This document shows positions 19,327-28,073 of a DNA stretch of 64,000 nt, piece by piece; within the stretch, counting starts at the first letter, position 1, and each line of letters opens with the position of its first letter. The DNA comes from Methylophilus sp. Leaf416 (GTDB lineage Bacteria > Pseudomonadota > Gammaproteobacteria > Burkholderiales > Methylophilaceae). The stretch is from NCBI RefSeq assembly GCF_001424665.1, contig NZ_LMQS01000001.1, positions 187,225 through 251,224 of the forward strand, read 5' to 3'. The notes under the pieces are model-generated. The model was not told where the DNA came from, made no database searches, and saw only the letters and a list, made by a program, of their open reading frames with translations. The position numbers and the translations under genes were made by a program.

Positions 19327-19914
19327 ATGCAGGTGTTGCTTTGCTTTATCAGGACTTATAGATATACTGTCGGCATTCTGGGTCTGCGTTTTTTCCGGTT
19401 TCGTCGACGATTTTTTATGATGCCGACATCGAATTAACCATTGTTACAGCCGCCATTTTACTGGCTCCGCGTGTAAATTCAGAATCAAAAAATTTTGGTG
19501 AATACCGCTCGCCATCAAGTAGCGATAATTAATAGAAATACGAAACGCGAAGCTCAAGCAGAATAATTAATGATATGAGCCCGGCGTTTGCCAAACCCGA
19601 ATTTTAACGAATTTAGACTCTGCATAGGGTTTTATTTTAGTAGATAAATAGTGTTGGATCATACAGGTGGATAACAATCCTACACCTGCCAAACCTTTCA
19701 TCAAGCTAGACTCTGTCAGATATATTGAGTATCAATATGATTGCCCTTGCGGTTCATTGACATACTTAAATATTGTGCATATTGATGCATGCATTGCTTT
19801 ACTGCTTTGCAATTGCCATTGCACCTTACCCCACGTTAGATTCAGGTGGTTGATTCACAACCCTGGCTCGCCCTGTACTCATTCGTATTCTGCAGCTTCG
19901 TTTAGGAGCACTGC
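19327..19914. other. 588-base gap between rluC and rne
   Basis: No convincing gene. It holds a promoter-like pair near 19757, a small hairpin GGTTG-ATTCA-CAACC at 19848-19862 in the likely rne leader, and a short palindrome TCGTCGACGA followed by six T at 19401-19416. RNase E genes commonly have long regulated leaders, so part of this may be an autoregulatory 5' UTR. The upstream half shows nothing I can name. Confidence 0.5.
19757..19785 (+). promoter_or_regulatory. Probable rne promoter
   Basis: TTGACA, 17 bases, TATTGA. The -35 is perfect and the -10 matches four of six. It would give a leader of roughly 120 bases before the rne ATG. Confidence 0.5.
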
Positions 19915-22656
19915 ATGAAAAGAATGTTATTTAACGCAACGCAATCAGAAGAATTGCGCGTTGCCATTGTCGATGGACAAAAACTGATTGACCTGGATAT
20001 TGAACATGCTGGCAAAGAACAGCGTAAAAGCAATATCTACAAAGGGGTCATCACCCGTATTGAACCTTCCCTCGAAGCCGCCTTTGTCGACTATGGTACC
20101 GACAGACACGGCTTTTTGCCTTTCAAGGAAATCTCTCGCAGCTACTTCAATGATAAACCTGAAGGTCGCGCCCGTATCCAGGATGTGATCAAGGAAGGCC
20201 AGGAAGTCATCGTCCAGGTCGATAAAGATGAGCGCGGCAGCAAAGGCGCCGCCTTAACTACCTTTATCTCGCTGGCCGGCCGTTACCTGGTGCTGATGCC
20301 TAACAATCCACGCGGAGGTGGTGTTTCCCGCCGTATTGAAGGTGAAGACCGCAATGAATTGCGCGACACCATGGCACAACTTGAAGTGCCAAATGGCATG
20401 AGCATTATTGCGCGTACTGCCGGGATTGGCCGTACCGCTGAAGAATTGCAATGGGACCTGAATTACCTGACTCAATTATGGCAGGCCATTGAAGATGCTT
20501 CCAACTTCCAGCCTGGCGCCTACCTGATTTACCAGGAAAGCAGTCTGGTCATCCGTGCGATCCGTGATTACTTCAGTGCTGATATCGGCGAGATCCTGAT
20601 TGATACCATTGACGTACATGAGCAAGCATTACAGTTTATGAATCACGTGATGCCAGGCAATGTCACACGCGTCAAACTGTATCAGGATGAAATTCCGTTA
20701 TTCTCCCGCTTCCAGATCGAACACCAGATTGAATCGGCATTCTCACGTGAAGTGCGTCTGCCTTCCGGCGGTGCGATTGTGATCGACCATACCGAAGCAC
20801 TGGTATCGATAGATGTCAACTCAGGCCGCTCAATTAAAGGCGCTGATATTGAACAAACTGCATTCAATACCAACCTGGAAGCAGCGGAAGAAGTGGCACG
20901 CCAGATGCGCCTGCGTGACCTGGGTGGCCTGGTCGTGATCGACTTTATCGATATGGAAAACCAGCGCAACCAGCGTGACGTGGAAAACGCACTGCGCGAT
21001 GCATTGCACCACGACCGTGCACGTGTACAAATGGGCAAGATCTCACGTTTTGGTCTGTTAGAGCTTTCACGCCAGCGCCTGCGTCCTAGCCTGGGTGAAA
21101 CTAACCATATGACCTGTCCGCGTTGTAATGGTACCGGTCATATCCGTGGCATTGAATCAACTGCATTGCATATTCTGCGCATTACACAAGAAGAAGCGAT
21201 GAAGGACAACAGCGCGATCATCCAGGTGCAACTGCCTGTTGAAGCCGCGACTTTCCTGCTCAATGAAAAACGTGCAGATATTCACAAAATTGAACAACGC
21301 ACCGGGGTAGAAGTCATCCTCATCCCTAACATTCATATGGAAACGCCAAACTACAATATCGTGCGTATCCGCCTGGATGATGTAAACGAAGAAACCAATC
21401 AAGCCAGCTACAAAATGGTAGATCTGCCAACTGAGTCAGATTACCAGCATCGTTTAGAACAGGCAGCTGCCCCAGGCAAAGTTGAAGCATTGGTAAAAGG
21501 CATTACCCCGGCAACCTCTGCACCCATCGTGGAAGAGAAGCCTGTTTACGTAGCCGTAGAACCTAAAAAATCATTCTTCGGTGTGATTAAATCCTGGTTG
21601 GGCCTGGAAGAAAAAGAAGCCGTAGTAGAAGTCACCAAGCCAGCCAGAGAAACCAAAGACAATGGTCGTGACCGTAATAAAAACCGTAATCGTCGTGACC
21701 GTGACCGCCAACGCGAACGTCCACAACAAGAACGCGGCGAACGCCAGGCTAAAGACCAAGATACTTCTAATAAACCAAGACAGGAGCGTCCACAACAAGA
21801 ACGCCCGCTGCAGGAAAGAAATAATCAGCAAGAAAGAAACAATAAAGACAGGCAACCACGTCAACCCGCGCAAGAAGCAGTAAAAACGGATGCTAACCAG
21901 GCGGCATTAACTGCGCAGCCAGCTGAGAATAGAGAGCGTAGCGAGCGTGGTAATCGTCGTAACCGTCATGGTCGTCGTGATCGTCGCCCGCGTGATGAAT
22001 CTGCTAACAGCGAAAATGCAGAAAATTTAAACAACAACCAGACGGTTGAAGCGCAATCAGTAACGCCTACGCAAGCGCCTGCTGTAACAGCGCCCGCGGC
22101 CAATACTGAAGCAAATACACCAGTCGTTGAAACCAAGTCAGCGGCAAAAGCTAATGTTGCTGAAACTATTGAAACGGCTACGCCAGCAAAAACAACTGCT
22201 GAAGTGAAAGTCAATGAAAACGCTGGATCTGACGAAGCCGGTGCAGAAAAACCGGCCCGTAATCGCTCACGTGGCGGAAAAGCCGCTAACAAAACGCGTA
22301 GTAAAGCTGCAGATGAAGCGTCGGCTAACGCTGCGCCAGCCATTGAGTTAGTTGAAACCGCAGCATCTAGCAAAGTCAGCAATGATGCGGCTGCTGAAAA
22401 ACCAGAAGCCCAGAAGAAACCGGCAGCTGCTCGCAAGCGCAAACCAGCCGCCGCCAAAGAAGCTAACGCTTCAACTGCAGATTCAGGTATTCAACTGGTA
22501 GAGACTAATTCTGGTGAAAGCAAAGCTGCAGAGACTAAAACTGATGCGCCAGCTAAACCTAAGAAACCACGTGCTACTGCCAAGTGGAAAAAAGATGAAG
22601 CTGCCACTGGCGAAGCGAATCAAATGGTGATGGTAGAAACGCAGAAGAAAGAGTAG
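19915..22656 (+). CDS. rne: Ribonuclease E
   Basis: 913 residues. Endoribonuclease that starts mRNA decay and matures rRNA and tRNA; scaffold of the degradosome at the inner membrane. N-terminal catalytic half: RNase H-like start, S1 domain (about 35-120, [22 protein letters not shown]), the 5' sensor, and the DNase I-like domain with Asp300 (VSIDVNSG) and Asp343 (VVIDFIDM). The zinc-link is CPRCNGTG (Cys401, Cys404). Residues 520-913 are low complexity, first Arg/Gln/Asn-rich (630-680), then Ala/Glu/Lys-rich, as expected for the disordered scaffold half. The start follows TAGGAG. A strong terminator lies just after the stop. Confidence 0.97.
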   Translation: MKRMLFNATQSEELRVAIVDGQKLIDLDIEHAGKEQRKSNIYKGVITRIEPSLEAAFVDYGTDRHGFLPFKEISRSYFNDKPEGRARIQDVIKEGQEVIVQVDKDERGSKGAALTTFISLAGRYLVLMPNNPRGGGVSRRIEGEDRNELRDTMAQLEVPNGMSIIARTAGIGRTAEELQWDLNYLTQLWQAIEDASNFQPGAYLIYQESSLVIRAIRDYFSADIGEILIDTIDVHEQALQFMNHVMPGNVTRVKLYQDEIPLFSRFQIEHQIESAFSREVRLPSGGAIVIDHTEALVSIDVNSGRSIKGADIEQTAFNTNLEAAEEVARQMRLRDLGGLVVIDFIDMENQRNQRDVENALRDALHHDRARVQMGKISRFGLLELSRQRLRPSLGETNHMTCPRCNGTGHIRGIESTALHILRITQEEAMKDNSAIIQVQLPVEAATFLLNEKRADIHKIEQRTGVEVILIPNIHMETPNYNIVRIRLDDVNEETNQASYKMVDLPTESDYQHRLEQAAAPGKVEALVKGITPATSAPIVEEKPVYVAVEPKKSFFGVIKSWLGLEEKEAVVEVTKPARETKDNGRDRNKNRNRRDRDRQRERPQQERGERQAKDQDTSNKPRQERPQQERPLQERNNQQERNNKDRQPRQPAQEAVKTDANQAALTAQPAENRERSERGNRRNRHGRRDRRPRDESANSENAENLNNNQTVEAQSVTPTQAPAVTAPAANTEANTPVVETKSAAKANVAETIETATPAKTTAEVKVNENAGSDEAGAEKPARNRSRGGKAANKTRSKAADEASANAAPAIELVETAASSKVSNDAAAEKPEAQKKPAAARKRKPAAAKEANASTADSGIQLVETNSGESKAAETKTDAPAKPKKPRATAKWKKDEAATGEANQMVMVETQKKE

Positions 22657-22686
22657 ATTTCACTTCTGGTGCTATACCTAACCAGC

Positions 22687-22718
22687 AAAAAAGAGAGCCA
22701 GTGATGGCTCTCTTTTTT
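22687..22718. terminator. Bidirectional terminator after rne
   Basis: Stem AAAAAAGAGAGCCA / TGGCTCTCTTTTTT with loop GTGA, serving rne (plus) and crcB (minus). Confidence 0.9.
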
Positions 22719-22751
22719 ATGGGGTGCTTTTAAAGATGCATTTCTACATGC

Positions 22752-23123
22752 TTACTGCCAGCGCAGCACACACCAATAACCAATCATGGTCAGTACAATC
22801 GATACAATCACATGGCTGCTAATGTGGAGTACCGCCCAACCATAATTTTGTTTCTGCATGAGGGTAAAAGCCTCTGCCGAAAAGGTGGAGAATGTTGTTA
22901 ATCCGCCGAGGAAACCGGTAGTCATCAATAAACGCCACTCGGGTGATAAATTTGGCACACTTTGCAATATGCCAAGCGCAACGCCCATTAATAAACCGCC
23001 TATCGCGTTGGCTAGAAAAGTCCCCAGGGGTATGACCCCTACCCCATTCAAACTGACAGACAAGCCCCAGCGTATCCATGCACCAACACTCGCTCCTACC
23101 GCTACTGCTAGCCAAGATTTCAT
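22752..23123 (-). CDS. crcB: Fluoride channel CrcB (Fluc)
   Basis: 123 residues, four membrane helices, the usual size for a dual-topology fluoride channel that exports cytoplasmic fluoride. Family motifs are GTFLANAIGG near residue 33 and GFLGGLTTFSTFSAEAF near 71, which carries the phenylalanine and threonine residues lining the pore. A single gene is present, so the channel is probably a homodimer. GAAGGA precedes the ATG. I found no match to the fluoride riboswitch consensus in the 95 bases upstream. Confidence 0.95.
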   Translation of the reverse strand: MKSWLAVAVGASVGAWIRWGLSVSLNGVGVIPLGTFLANAIGGLLMGVALGILQSVPNLSPEWRLLMTTGFLGGLTTFSTFSAEAFTLMQKQNYGWAVLHISSHVIVSIVLTMIGYWCVLRWQ

Positions 23124-23149
23124 TTTATTGTCCTTCTAAAACCAATTCA

Positions 23150-23182
23150 GGCAATGTATCATAACTCGTTAACGATACTGCC
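23150..23182. promoter_or_regulatory. Nested dyad in the crcB-glgA divergent region
   Basis: GGCA...GTATC pairs with GATAC...TGCC around a perfect 10-base palindrome TCGTTAACGA (23166-23175). It is the only symmetric element between the two divergent genes, so an operator is plausible but unproven. Confidence 0.3.
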
Positions 23183-23218
23183 TATCCACCTCATTCTGTT
23201 TGATTTAAAGAGATTCCC

Positions 23219-24667
23219 TTGCGTTTATTATTTGCCACCTCAGAAATTTTCCCACTTATCAAAACAGGAGGCTTAGCAGACGTCAGCGGCGCTTTACCAA
23301 CAGCACTATTTGCCGCCGGTATGGATATACAGATTGTGTTACCCGCCTACCGTGGCATGCTGGCCACCTGCGAATCACCGCGATGGCTTGGATCATTGCA
23401 GGTGTTTCATGATATCAACTGTGATATTTACCAGACCAAACTTCCAGGTACGCAGATTCCACTACTCCTGATTGATTACCCCCAACTTTATGACCGAGAA
23501 GGTGGGCCTTACCACCATCCCGTGTATGGCGAATGGCAGGATAATGCTTTACGTTTTGGCGTACTTTCTAAAGTAACCGCCTTACTGGCGACTCCTAATG
23601 CATTACAAGCATGGCAACCGGAAGTGGTCCACTGTAATGACTGGCAAACCGGCCTTACCCCTTACTATCTACGCCAGATGAACAGTGAGGCCAAGTCTGT
23701 TTTCAGCATTCATAATTTAGCATTCCAGGGTAATTTTCATGCAGATTGGCGCTTCCGCCTCACCCTGGGTGAACAGGACTTCAAAGTAGAAGGCTATGAG
23801 TTTTATGGCCAGATCTCCTTCATGAAAGCAGGTATTTATTACGCTGATTCCCTATCTACAGTCAGCCCGACCTATGCCAGAGAAATTCAAACCGAGCAAT
23901 TTGGTTTCGGCTTTCAAGGCTTGCTGAAACATCGCGCAGCAGACTTGACCGGCATTTTAAATGGCATTGACACGCAGGTATGGAATCCGGCGACGGATGC
24001 CTATCTGCCAGTACATTACCATGTTGATAAATTGCGCTGCAAAAAAGAGGTTAAACATGCGCTGCAAACTGAACTGGGATTAGCACAACAGGCAAATGTG
24101 CCTTTGCTTGGCGTTGTCAGCCGGCTGACACACCAAAAAGGCCTGGATATGCTGGCTACGATTTCCCATCAACTGTTGGAAAGCGGCTGTCAATTAGCGG
24201 TATTGGGAAGCGGTGAACCTTTGCTGGAGCAACAGTATCAAGCGCTCATGCAGCAATATCCGGGGCAAGTGTCTGTCACCATCGGTTATAACGAACCGCT
24301 ATCTCATCGCATCATGGCAGGTACGGATATTTTTGTGATGCCTTCTCGCTTTGAACCCTGTGGCCTAAACCAAATGTACGGCTTGCGCTATGGCACAATT
24401 CCCCTGGTCGCTAAAACCGGCGGCTTAGCGGACTCAGTGCATGGTGGTGAAATTAAGGCAGAAGGCGTGCCTGCAAACATGACAGGATTTGTAATGCCGC
24501 AAAATAATCCGTGGACACTTTTGGTCACATTACGTCAGGCAATAAAGGTATTTGCCAATCCTAGTCAGTGGCAACAGCTACAAAAACAGGCCATGCTACA
24601 AGATGTCAGCTGGGAAACCAGGGCTGAAAACTATTCAAACCTTTATCAAACCGTTGTTTTAAAATAA
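23219..24667 (+). CDS. glgA: Glycogen synthase (ADP-glucose type)
   Basis: 482 residues. GT5 glycosyltransferase that adds glucose from ADP-glucose to the growing glycogen chain. The ADP-glucose-binding KTGGLADVSGALP is at residues 15-27; the C-terminal donor site has RFEPCGLNQMYGLRYG near 380 and VAKTGGLADSV near 398. The start is TTG at 23219: it gives the canonical MRLLFATSE and follows AAAGAG, and no ATG fits. No other glycogen genes (glgB, glgC, glgP) are nearby. The 3' end runs into a GGAGGAGA segment and a sigma-54-like promoter. Confidence 0.96.
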   Translation: MRLLFATSEIFPLIKTGGLADVSGALPTALFAAGMDIQIVLPAYRGMLATCESPRWLGSLQVFHDINCDIYQTKLPGTQIPLLLIDYPQLYDREGGPYHHPVYGEWQDNALRFGVLSKVTALLATPNALQAWQPEVVHCNDWQTGLTPYYLRQMNSEAKSVFSIHNLAFQGNFHADWRFRLTLGEQDFKVEGYEFYGQISFMKAGIYYADSLSTVSPTYAREIQTEQFGFGFQGLLKHRAADLTGILNGIDTQVWNPATDAYLPVHYHVDKLRCKKEVKHALQTELGLAQQANVPLLGVVSRLTHQKGLDMLATISHQLLESGCQLAVLGSGEPLLEQQYQALMQQYPGQVSVTIGYNEPLSHRIMAGTDIFVMPSRFEPCGLNQMYGLRYGTIPLVAKTGGLADSVHGGEIKAEGVPANMTGFVMPQNNPWTLLVTLRQAIKVFANPSQWQQLQKQAMLQDVSWETRAENYSNLYQTVVLK

Positions 24668-24710
24668 AAAAATCAACTCTCACTTTTAAGCCATAAAAAA
24701 GGAGGAGAGC

Positions 24711-24726
24711 TGGCACAGAAGATGCT
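24711..24726 (+). promoter_or_regulatory. Sigma-54 (-24/-12) promoter downstream of glgA
   Basis: TGGCACA-GAAG-ATGCT. GG at 24712-24713 and GC at 24724-24725 have the required 10-base gap, and only one base of the TGGCACR-N4-TTGCW consensus differs. It predicts a start near 24737. No ORF follows; a terminator lies 60 bases downstream. Confidence 0.6.
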
Positions 24727-24736
24727 TATTACTAAT

Positions 24737-24797
24737 CAAGCTTCTCCAAAGCTAACTTCTCCTCCCTCAGGACGCCCAAGTAGGCGTCCTTTTTTTA
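24737..24797 (+). ncRNA. Candidate sigma-54-dependent small RNA with CUCC anti-Shine-Dalgarno motifs
   Basis: About 60 nt between a sigma-54-like promoter and a Rho-independent terminator. Predicted fold: a 5' hairpin AGCTT/AAGCT (24739-24753) with loop CTCCA, an unpaired pyrimidine stretch containing TTCTCCTCCCTC (24757-24768), then the terminator stem. Two exposed CUCC motifs could pair with ribosome-binding sites of mRNAs. No coding frame is credible. Start and function are inferred; the promoter, seed and terminator are seen directly. It could instead be a processed glgA 3' UTR fragment. Confidence 0.5.
24769..24797 (+). terminator. Rho-independent terminator
   Basis: Stem AGGACGCC / GGCGTCCT (24769-24776, 24783-24790) with loop CAAGTA, then seven T. 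It ends both the candidate small RNA and any glgA read-through. Confidence 0.92.
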
Positions 24798-24801
24798 TCT
24801 A

Positions 24802-25368
24802 TTACTCAGTCTTGGCTGGTGGTGTCATGACCAGGAAATGTTCACGGTAATACTTCAGCTCATCAATAGATTCATAAATATCAGCCAATGCTTCATGGCG
24901 ACTGGCTTTTTTAAAGCCTGAATAGATGTCCGGGCGCCAGCGACGTGACAACTCTTTAAAAACGCTGACATCCAGATTGCGGTAATGAAAGAATTGCTCC
25001 AGACGCGGCATGTAACGCGCCATAAAACGTCTATCCTGACAGATAGAGTTGCCACACATAGGTGATTTGCTCGCAGGTACATGTTCTTTCAGGAAAGCCA
25101 GCATTGCATCAGTAGCCGCTTCTTCATCCAGCGTAGAGGCTTTTACTTTATCAATCAGGCCACTGCGGCCATGCGTACCTTTATTCCATGCATCCATGCC
25201 ATCCAGCACAGCATCAGATTGATGAATGACCAAGACGGGAGACTCTGCAATCACGTTGAGTTGCGCATCTGTCACAACGGCTGCCAGTTCAAGAATACGA
25301 TCTGTATCCGGTAGCAAGCCACTCATTTCCATATCCAGCCAGATTAAATTGTCCTGATTAGTCGCCAA
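24802..25368 (-). CDS. orn: Oligoribonuclease
   Basis: 188 residues, usual length about 180. DEDDh 3'-5' exonuclease that degrades diribonucleotides and very short RNAs, including pGpG. Catalytic Asp12 and Glu14 lie in [10 protein letters not shown]; the third acidic residue is in the central [12 protein letters not shown] region, and the last motif is [12 protein letters not shown] near 158. The gene is convergent with glgA and ends just beyond its terminator. Divergent from the Ste24-type protease gene. Confidence 0.97.
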   Translation of the reverse strand: MATNQDNLIWLDMEMSGLLPDTDRILELAAVVTDAQLNVIAESPVLVIHQSDAVLDGMDAWNKGTHGRSGLIDKVKASTLDEEAATDAMLAFLKEHVPASKSPMCGNSICQDRRFMARYMPRLEQFFHYRNLDVSVFKELSRRWRPDIYSGFKKASRHEALADIYESIDELKYYREHFLVMTPPAKTE

Positions 25369-25485
25369 TTGTGTGCCTCATGTCATGATTTCCATTAAAA
25401 TGAAACATTATATTCAGTTCAGTGAACAAGGTGGATATAAATCCATCAAAATAGCTATCAATTACTCTAAGAATCCGTAACCTTT

Positions 25486-26733
25486 ATGACTGAACTCTTT
25501 ACTCAAATTTTTGTTGCTGTCATTGCGATCAGCCTCATCATCCGTGTCTGGCTTGGCTTTCGTCATATCCGTCATATCCAGCAACATCGCCAGCAAGTCC
25601 CTGCCGCCTTTAGTGAAAGCATCAGCTTAGAAGCGCATCAGCGCGCAGCTGATTACACATCGGCAAAAGTGAAATTGCGCCTGAGTGAAACGGTAATGGA
25701 ATCAGTCGTCCTGCTGGCCTTAACATTAGGCGGTGTTCTGCAAATGTTGGACCAGCTTTGGTTACAGTGGCTGCCAGAACATGAAGTTATCCGCGGCGCT
25801 TTAGTTATTTGCTCGGCCATGTTAATTTCGAGTGCCGCTACCTTGCCTTTCGACTATATCCAGACGTTCAACGTGGATGAGAAATTTGGCTTTAACAAAA
25901 TGTCCCGGGCGATGTTTTTCGCAGATTTGATCAAACACTCAATCGTAGGCCTTTTGCTAGGTGGCCCGATATTATTCGTGGCGCTTTGGCTGATGCGAGG
26001 CGCTGGCGACTGGTGGTGGTTGTACCTGTGGTTAATCTGGAGTGCGTTCAACCTGTTTATGCTGGCCGTATACCCTATCTGGATTGCGCCTTTGTTCAAT
26101 AAATTCACACCGATGGAAGACCAAGGCCTGAAAGCACGTATTGAAGCATTGCTGAAAAAATGCGGTTTTGCCAGCCAGGGTTTGTTTGTGATGGATGGTT
26201 CTACCCGCTCTGGTCATGGCAATGCTTACTTCACTGGTTTCGGTAAAAACAAGCGCGTTGTGTTTTTCGATACTTTATTGGAAAAACTGAATGCGGATGA
26301 GATTGAAGCCGTGCTGGCGCATGAGCTAGGGCATTTCAAACATCAACATGTAATCAAGCGTATCGTCATGATGTTTGGCTTGAGCCTGTTGGGATTGGCT
26401 TTGCTAGGCTTTTTAATGAAGCAGGACTGGTTTTATAACGGGTTGGGCGTTGCCCAAGCAAGCAATCATATGGCCTTGCTGCTGTTTATGATTGTCAGCC
26501 CGGTATTCATGTTTATTCTGCGCCCATTGCTGGCAGCTTATTCACGTACCAATGAGTTTGAAGCCGATCACTATGCGTCACAACAATCTCGCCCTCAATA
26601 CCTGATTGATGCACTAGTTAAGTTATATCGCGATAATGCCTCGACACTGACACCTGATCCACTGCATTCGGCGTTTTATGATTCGCACCCACCTGCAAGT
26701 TTGCGCATTGCGAAATTGCAGACCTACGCATGA
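25486..26733 (+). CDS. M48-family membrane metalloprotease (Ste24/CAAX-type)
   Basis: 415 residues. Multi-pass integral membrane zinc protease of the Ste24 group. Membrane helices occur at about 1-22, 65-85, 100-120, 145-200 and two near 290-350. The zinc motif HELGH is in VLAHELGHFKHQHV near residue 280, and the third ligand is in TNEFEADHYA near 361. Bacterial members probably do not process prenylated proteins; a membrane protein quality-control role is likely but not shown. Its stop overlaps the next ATG by four bases. Confidence 0.93.
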   Translation: MTELFTQIFVAVIAISLIIRVWLGFRHIRHIQQHRQQVPAAFSESISLEAHQRAADYTSAKVKLRLSETVMESVVLLALTLGGVLQMLDQLWLQWLPEHEVIRGALVICSAMLISSAATLPFDYIQTFNVDEKFGFNKMSRAMFFADLIKHSIVGLLLGGPILFVALWLMRGAGDWWWLYLWLIWSAFNLFMLAVYPIWIAPLFNKFTPMEDQGLKARIEALLKKCGFASQGLFVMDGSTRSGHGNAYFTGFGKNKRVVFFDTLLEKLNADEIEAVLAHELGHFKHQHVIKRIVMMFGLSLLGLALLGFLMKQDWFYNGLGVAQASNHMALLLFMIVSPVFMFILRPLLAAYSRTNEFEADHYASQQSRPQYLIDALVKLYRDNASTLTPDPLHSAFYDSHPPASLRIAKLQTYA

Positions 26734-27029
26734 AAACATTAGTCATCATCGCTTTATCAACATTCGTATTCAATAACGCCTATGCTGCTGGCTCTCCCGA
26801 CTTTCAAGCAGGTGAAAAGCTGGTTAAAACGCACTGCATTTCCTGCCATGCCAGCAGCTTCGGTGGCGATGGCAGCGGCATTTACACCAGGGAATACCGC
26901 AAAGTGCGCTCATTTAATGGCCTGAAAGCCCAGGTCACCAACTGTAATACCATGCTTAATCTCAAGTGGTTTGATGACGATGAGCAACAGGTAGTACAGT
27001 ATCTTAATCACACCTACTATCATTTCTAA
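26730..27029 (+). CDS. Small exported monoheme cytochrome c
   Basis: 99 residues. Signal peptide MKTLVIIALSTFVFNNAYAA, then one heme site CISCH (Cys36, Cys39, His40); a methionine in CNTMLNLKW could be the distal ligand. A small class I-like electron carrier in the periplasm. The ATG overlaps the protease stop (ATGA) and the stop lies one base before rsgA, so it is translated from a polycistronic message. It is too small and too far from xoxF to call XoxG, the usual XoxF electron acceptor. Partner enzyme unknown. Confidence 0.88.
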   Translation: MKTLVIIALSTFVFNNAYAAGSPDFQAGEKLVKTHCISCHASSFGGDGSGIYTREYRKVRSFNGLKAQVTNCNTMLNLKWFDDDEQQVVQYLNHTYYHF

Positions 27030-27030
27030 T

Positions 27031-27906
27031 ATGCTTGAAGAAGGATTGATAGTCTCTGCGTTTGGCAAGCGCTATAACGTTGAATTGGCTGATGGGCGCG
27101 TACTCAGTTGTGTTACGCGCGGCAAAAAAGTCGATAACGCTGCGGGTGACCGTGTGTCAGTCAAACTGACTTCACATAAAGAAGGCGTGATCGAGAAAAC
27201 CCTGGTGCGCGATACCCTGCTCTACCGCAGCAACGCCTTTAAAAGCAAAATTCTTGCAGCCAATGTCACACAGATATTGATCGTGCTGGCCACCCAGCCC
27301 AGTTTTTATGAAGACCTGCTAAACCGCTGCCTGATCGCGGCTGAAGCTGCTGGCATACGCGCAGTGATTATTCTGAACAAGAGTGATTTGCCTAACCCAG
27401 ATGCGGTGGAAAAGCTTGCCCGATATGCACAGTTAGGCTACATCTCCTTACCACTCAACGCCAAAGAATCGGTAGATGCTTTACGGCCTATCCTCGCCGG
27501 ACATACGAGCATACTGGTTGGACAATCCGGGATGGGTAAATCAACCATTATTAACGGCTTATTGCCCGAGGTACGTAGTAAGACCCAGGAAATCAGTACT
27601 ACCCTAGATAGTGGCAAACATACCACTACGGCTACCCATCTTTATCATCTGGATGTTGACAGTGCCATCATAGACTCCCCCGGCCTACAAGAATTTGGGT
27701 TATACCACATCGACAATATCGCGCTCGAATATGCTTTTGTTGAGTTTAGGCCGCATATTGGCCACTGCAAATTCAATAACTGCACGCATACACATGAGCC
27801 TGAATGCATGATCCTGGAAGCCGTTGCCAAAGGTGAAATCGCCCCAGCAAGACATCAGATTTTCCAGCAGATACGTGCTGAAAACGCTGTCCATATTTAC
27901 GGTTAG
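27031..27906 (+). CDS. rsgA: Small ribosomal subunit biogenesis GTPase RsgA
   Basis: 291 residues. Circularly permuted GTPase that checks late 30S maturation. An OB-fold lies at 1-65; the G motifs are in permuted order: G4 LNKSDLP near 112, G1 GQSGMGKST near 166, G3 DSPGLQEFG near 213. The C-terminal zinc finger is HCKFNNCTHTHEPEC near 247-263. It starts one base after the cytochrome gene. The orn/protease/rsgA grouping is common in betaproteobacteria. Confidence 0.96.
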   Translation: MLEEGLIVSAFGKRYNVELADGRVLSCVTRGKKVDNAAGDRVSVKLTSHKEGVIEKTLVRDTLLYRSNAFKSKILAANVTQILIVLATQPSFYEDLLNRCLIAAEAAGIRAVIILNKSDLPNPDAVEKLARYAQLGYISLPLNAKESVDALRPILAGHTSILVGQSGMGKSTIINGLLPEVRSKTQEISTTLDSGKHTTTATHLYHLDVDSAIIDSPGLQEFGLYHIDNIALEYAFVEFRPHIGHCKFNNCTHTHEPECMILEAVAKGEIAPARHQIFQQIRAENAVHIYG

Positions 27907-28002
27907 GCGCTAACTACTTCTTCTTTAGTCCAATGATTTTTAATGCAGATTAAACTGCTGCCCGCTCTGAATTTTATTTTTATTGTCAGCACTCTATAAA
28001 GC

Positions 28003-28032
28003 AAAACACCCTGCCGAAGCAGGGTGTTTTTA
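28003..28032. terminator. Bidirectional terminator between rsgA and xoxF
   Basis: A perfect 12-base stem AAAACACCCTGC / GCAGGGTGTTTT with tetraloop CGAA and T-runs on both strands. On the xoxF side it is preceded by a small GAGAC/GTCTC hairpin (28060-28071). Confidence 0.92.
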
Positions 28033-28073
28033 AGTCTACGCTTTTCTACGCGTAATGTGAGACAAGTCTCAAA

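Noticed and set aside
19667-19918. 83-codon GTG-start frame ending in an ATGA overlap with rne
   Set aside because: No ribosome site, cysteine-rich sequence resembling no family, and it runs across the probable rne promoter; the overlap is most likely chance.
23124-23218. Fluoride riboswitch upstream of crcB
   Set aside because: None of the conserved riboswitch segments is present; only a symmetric dyad is seen.
26730-27029. Calling the small cytochrome XoxG
   Set aside because: At 99 residues it is much smaller than XoxG and it is cotranscribed with a protease and rsgA, not with xoxF.
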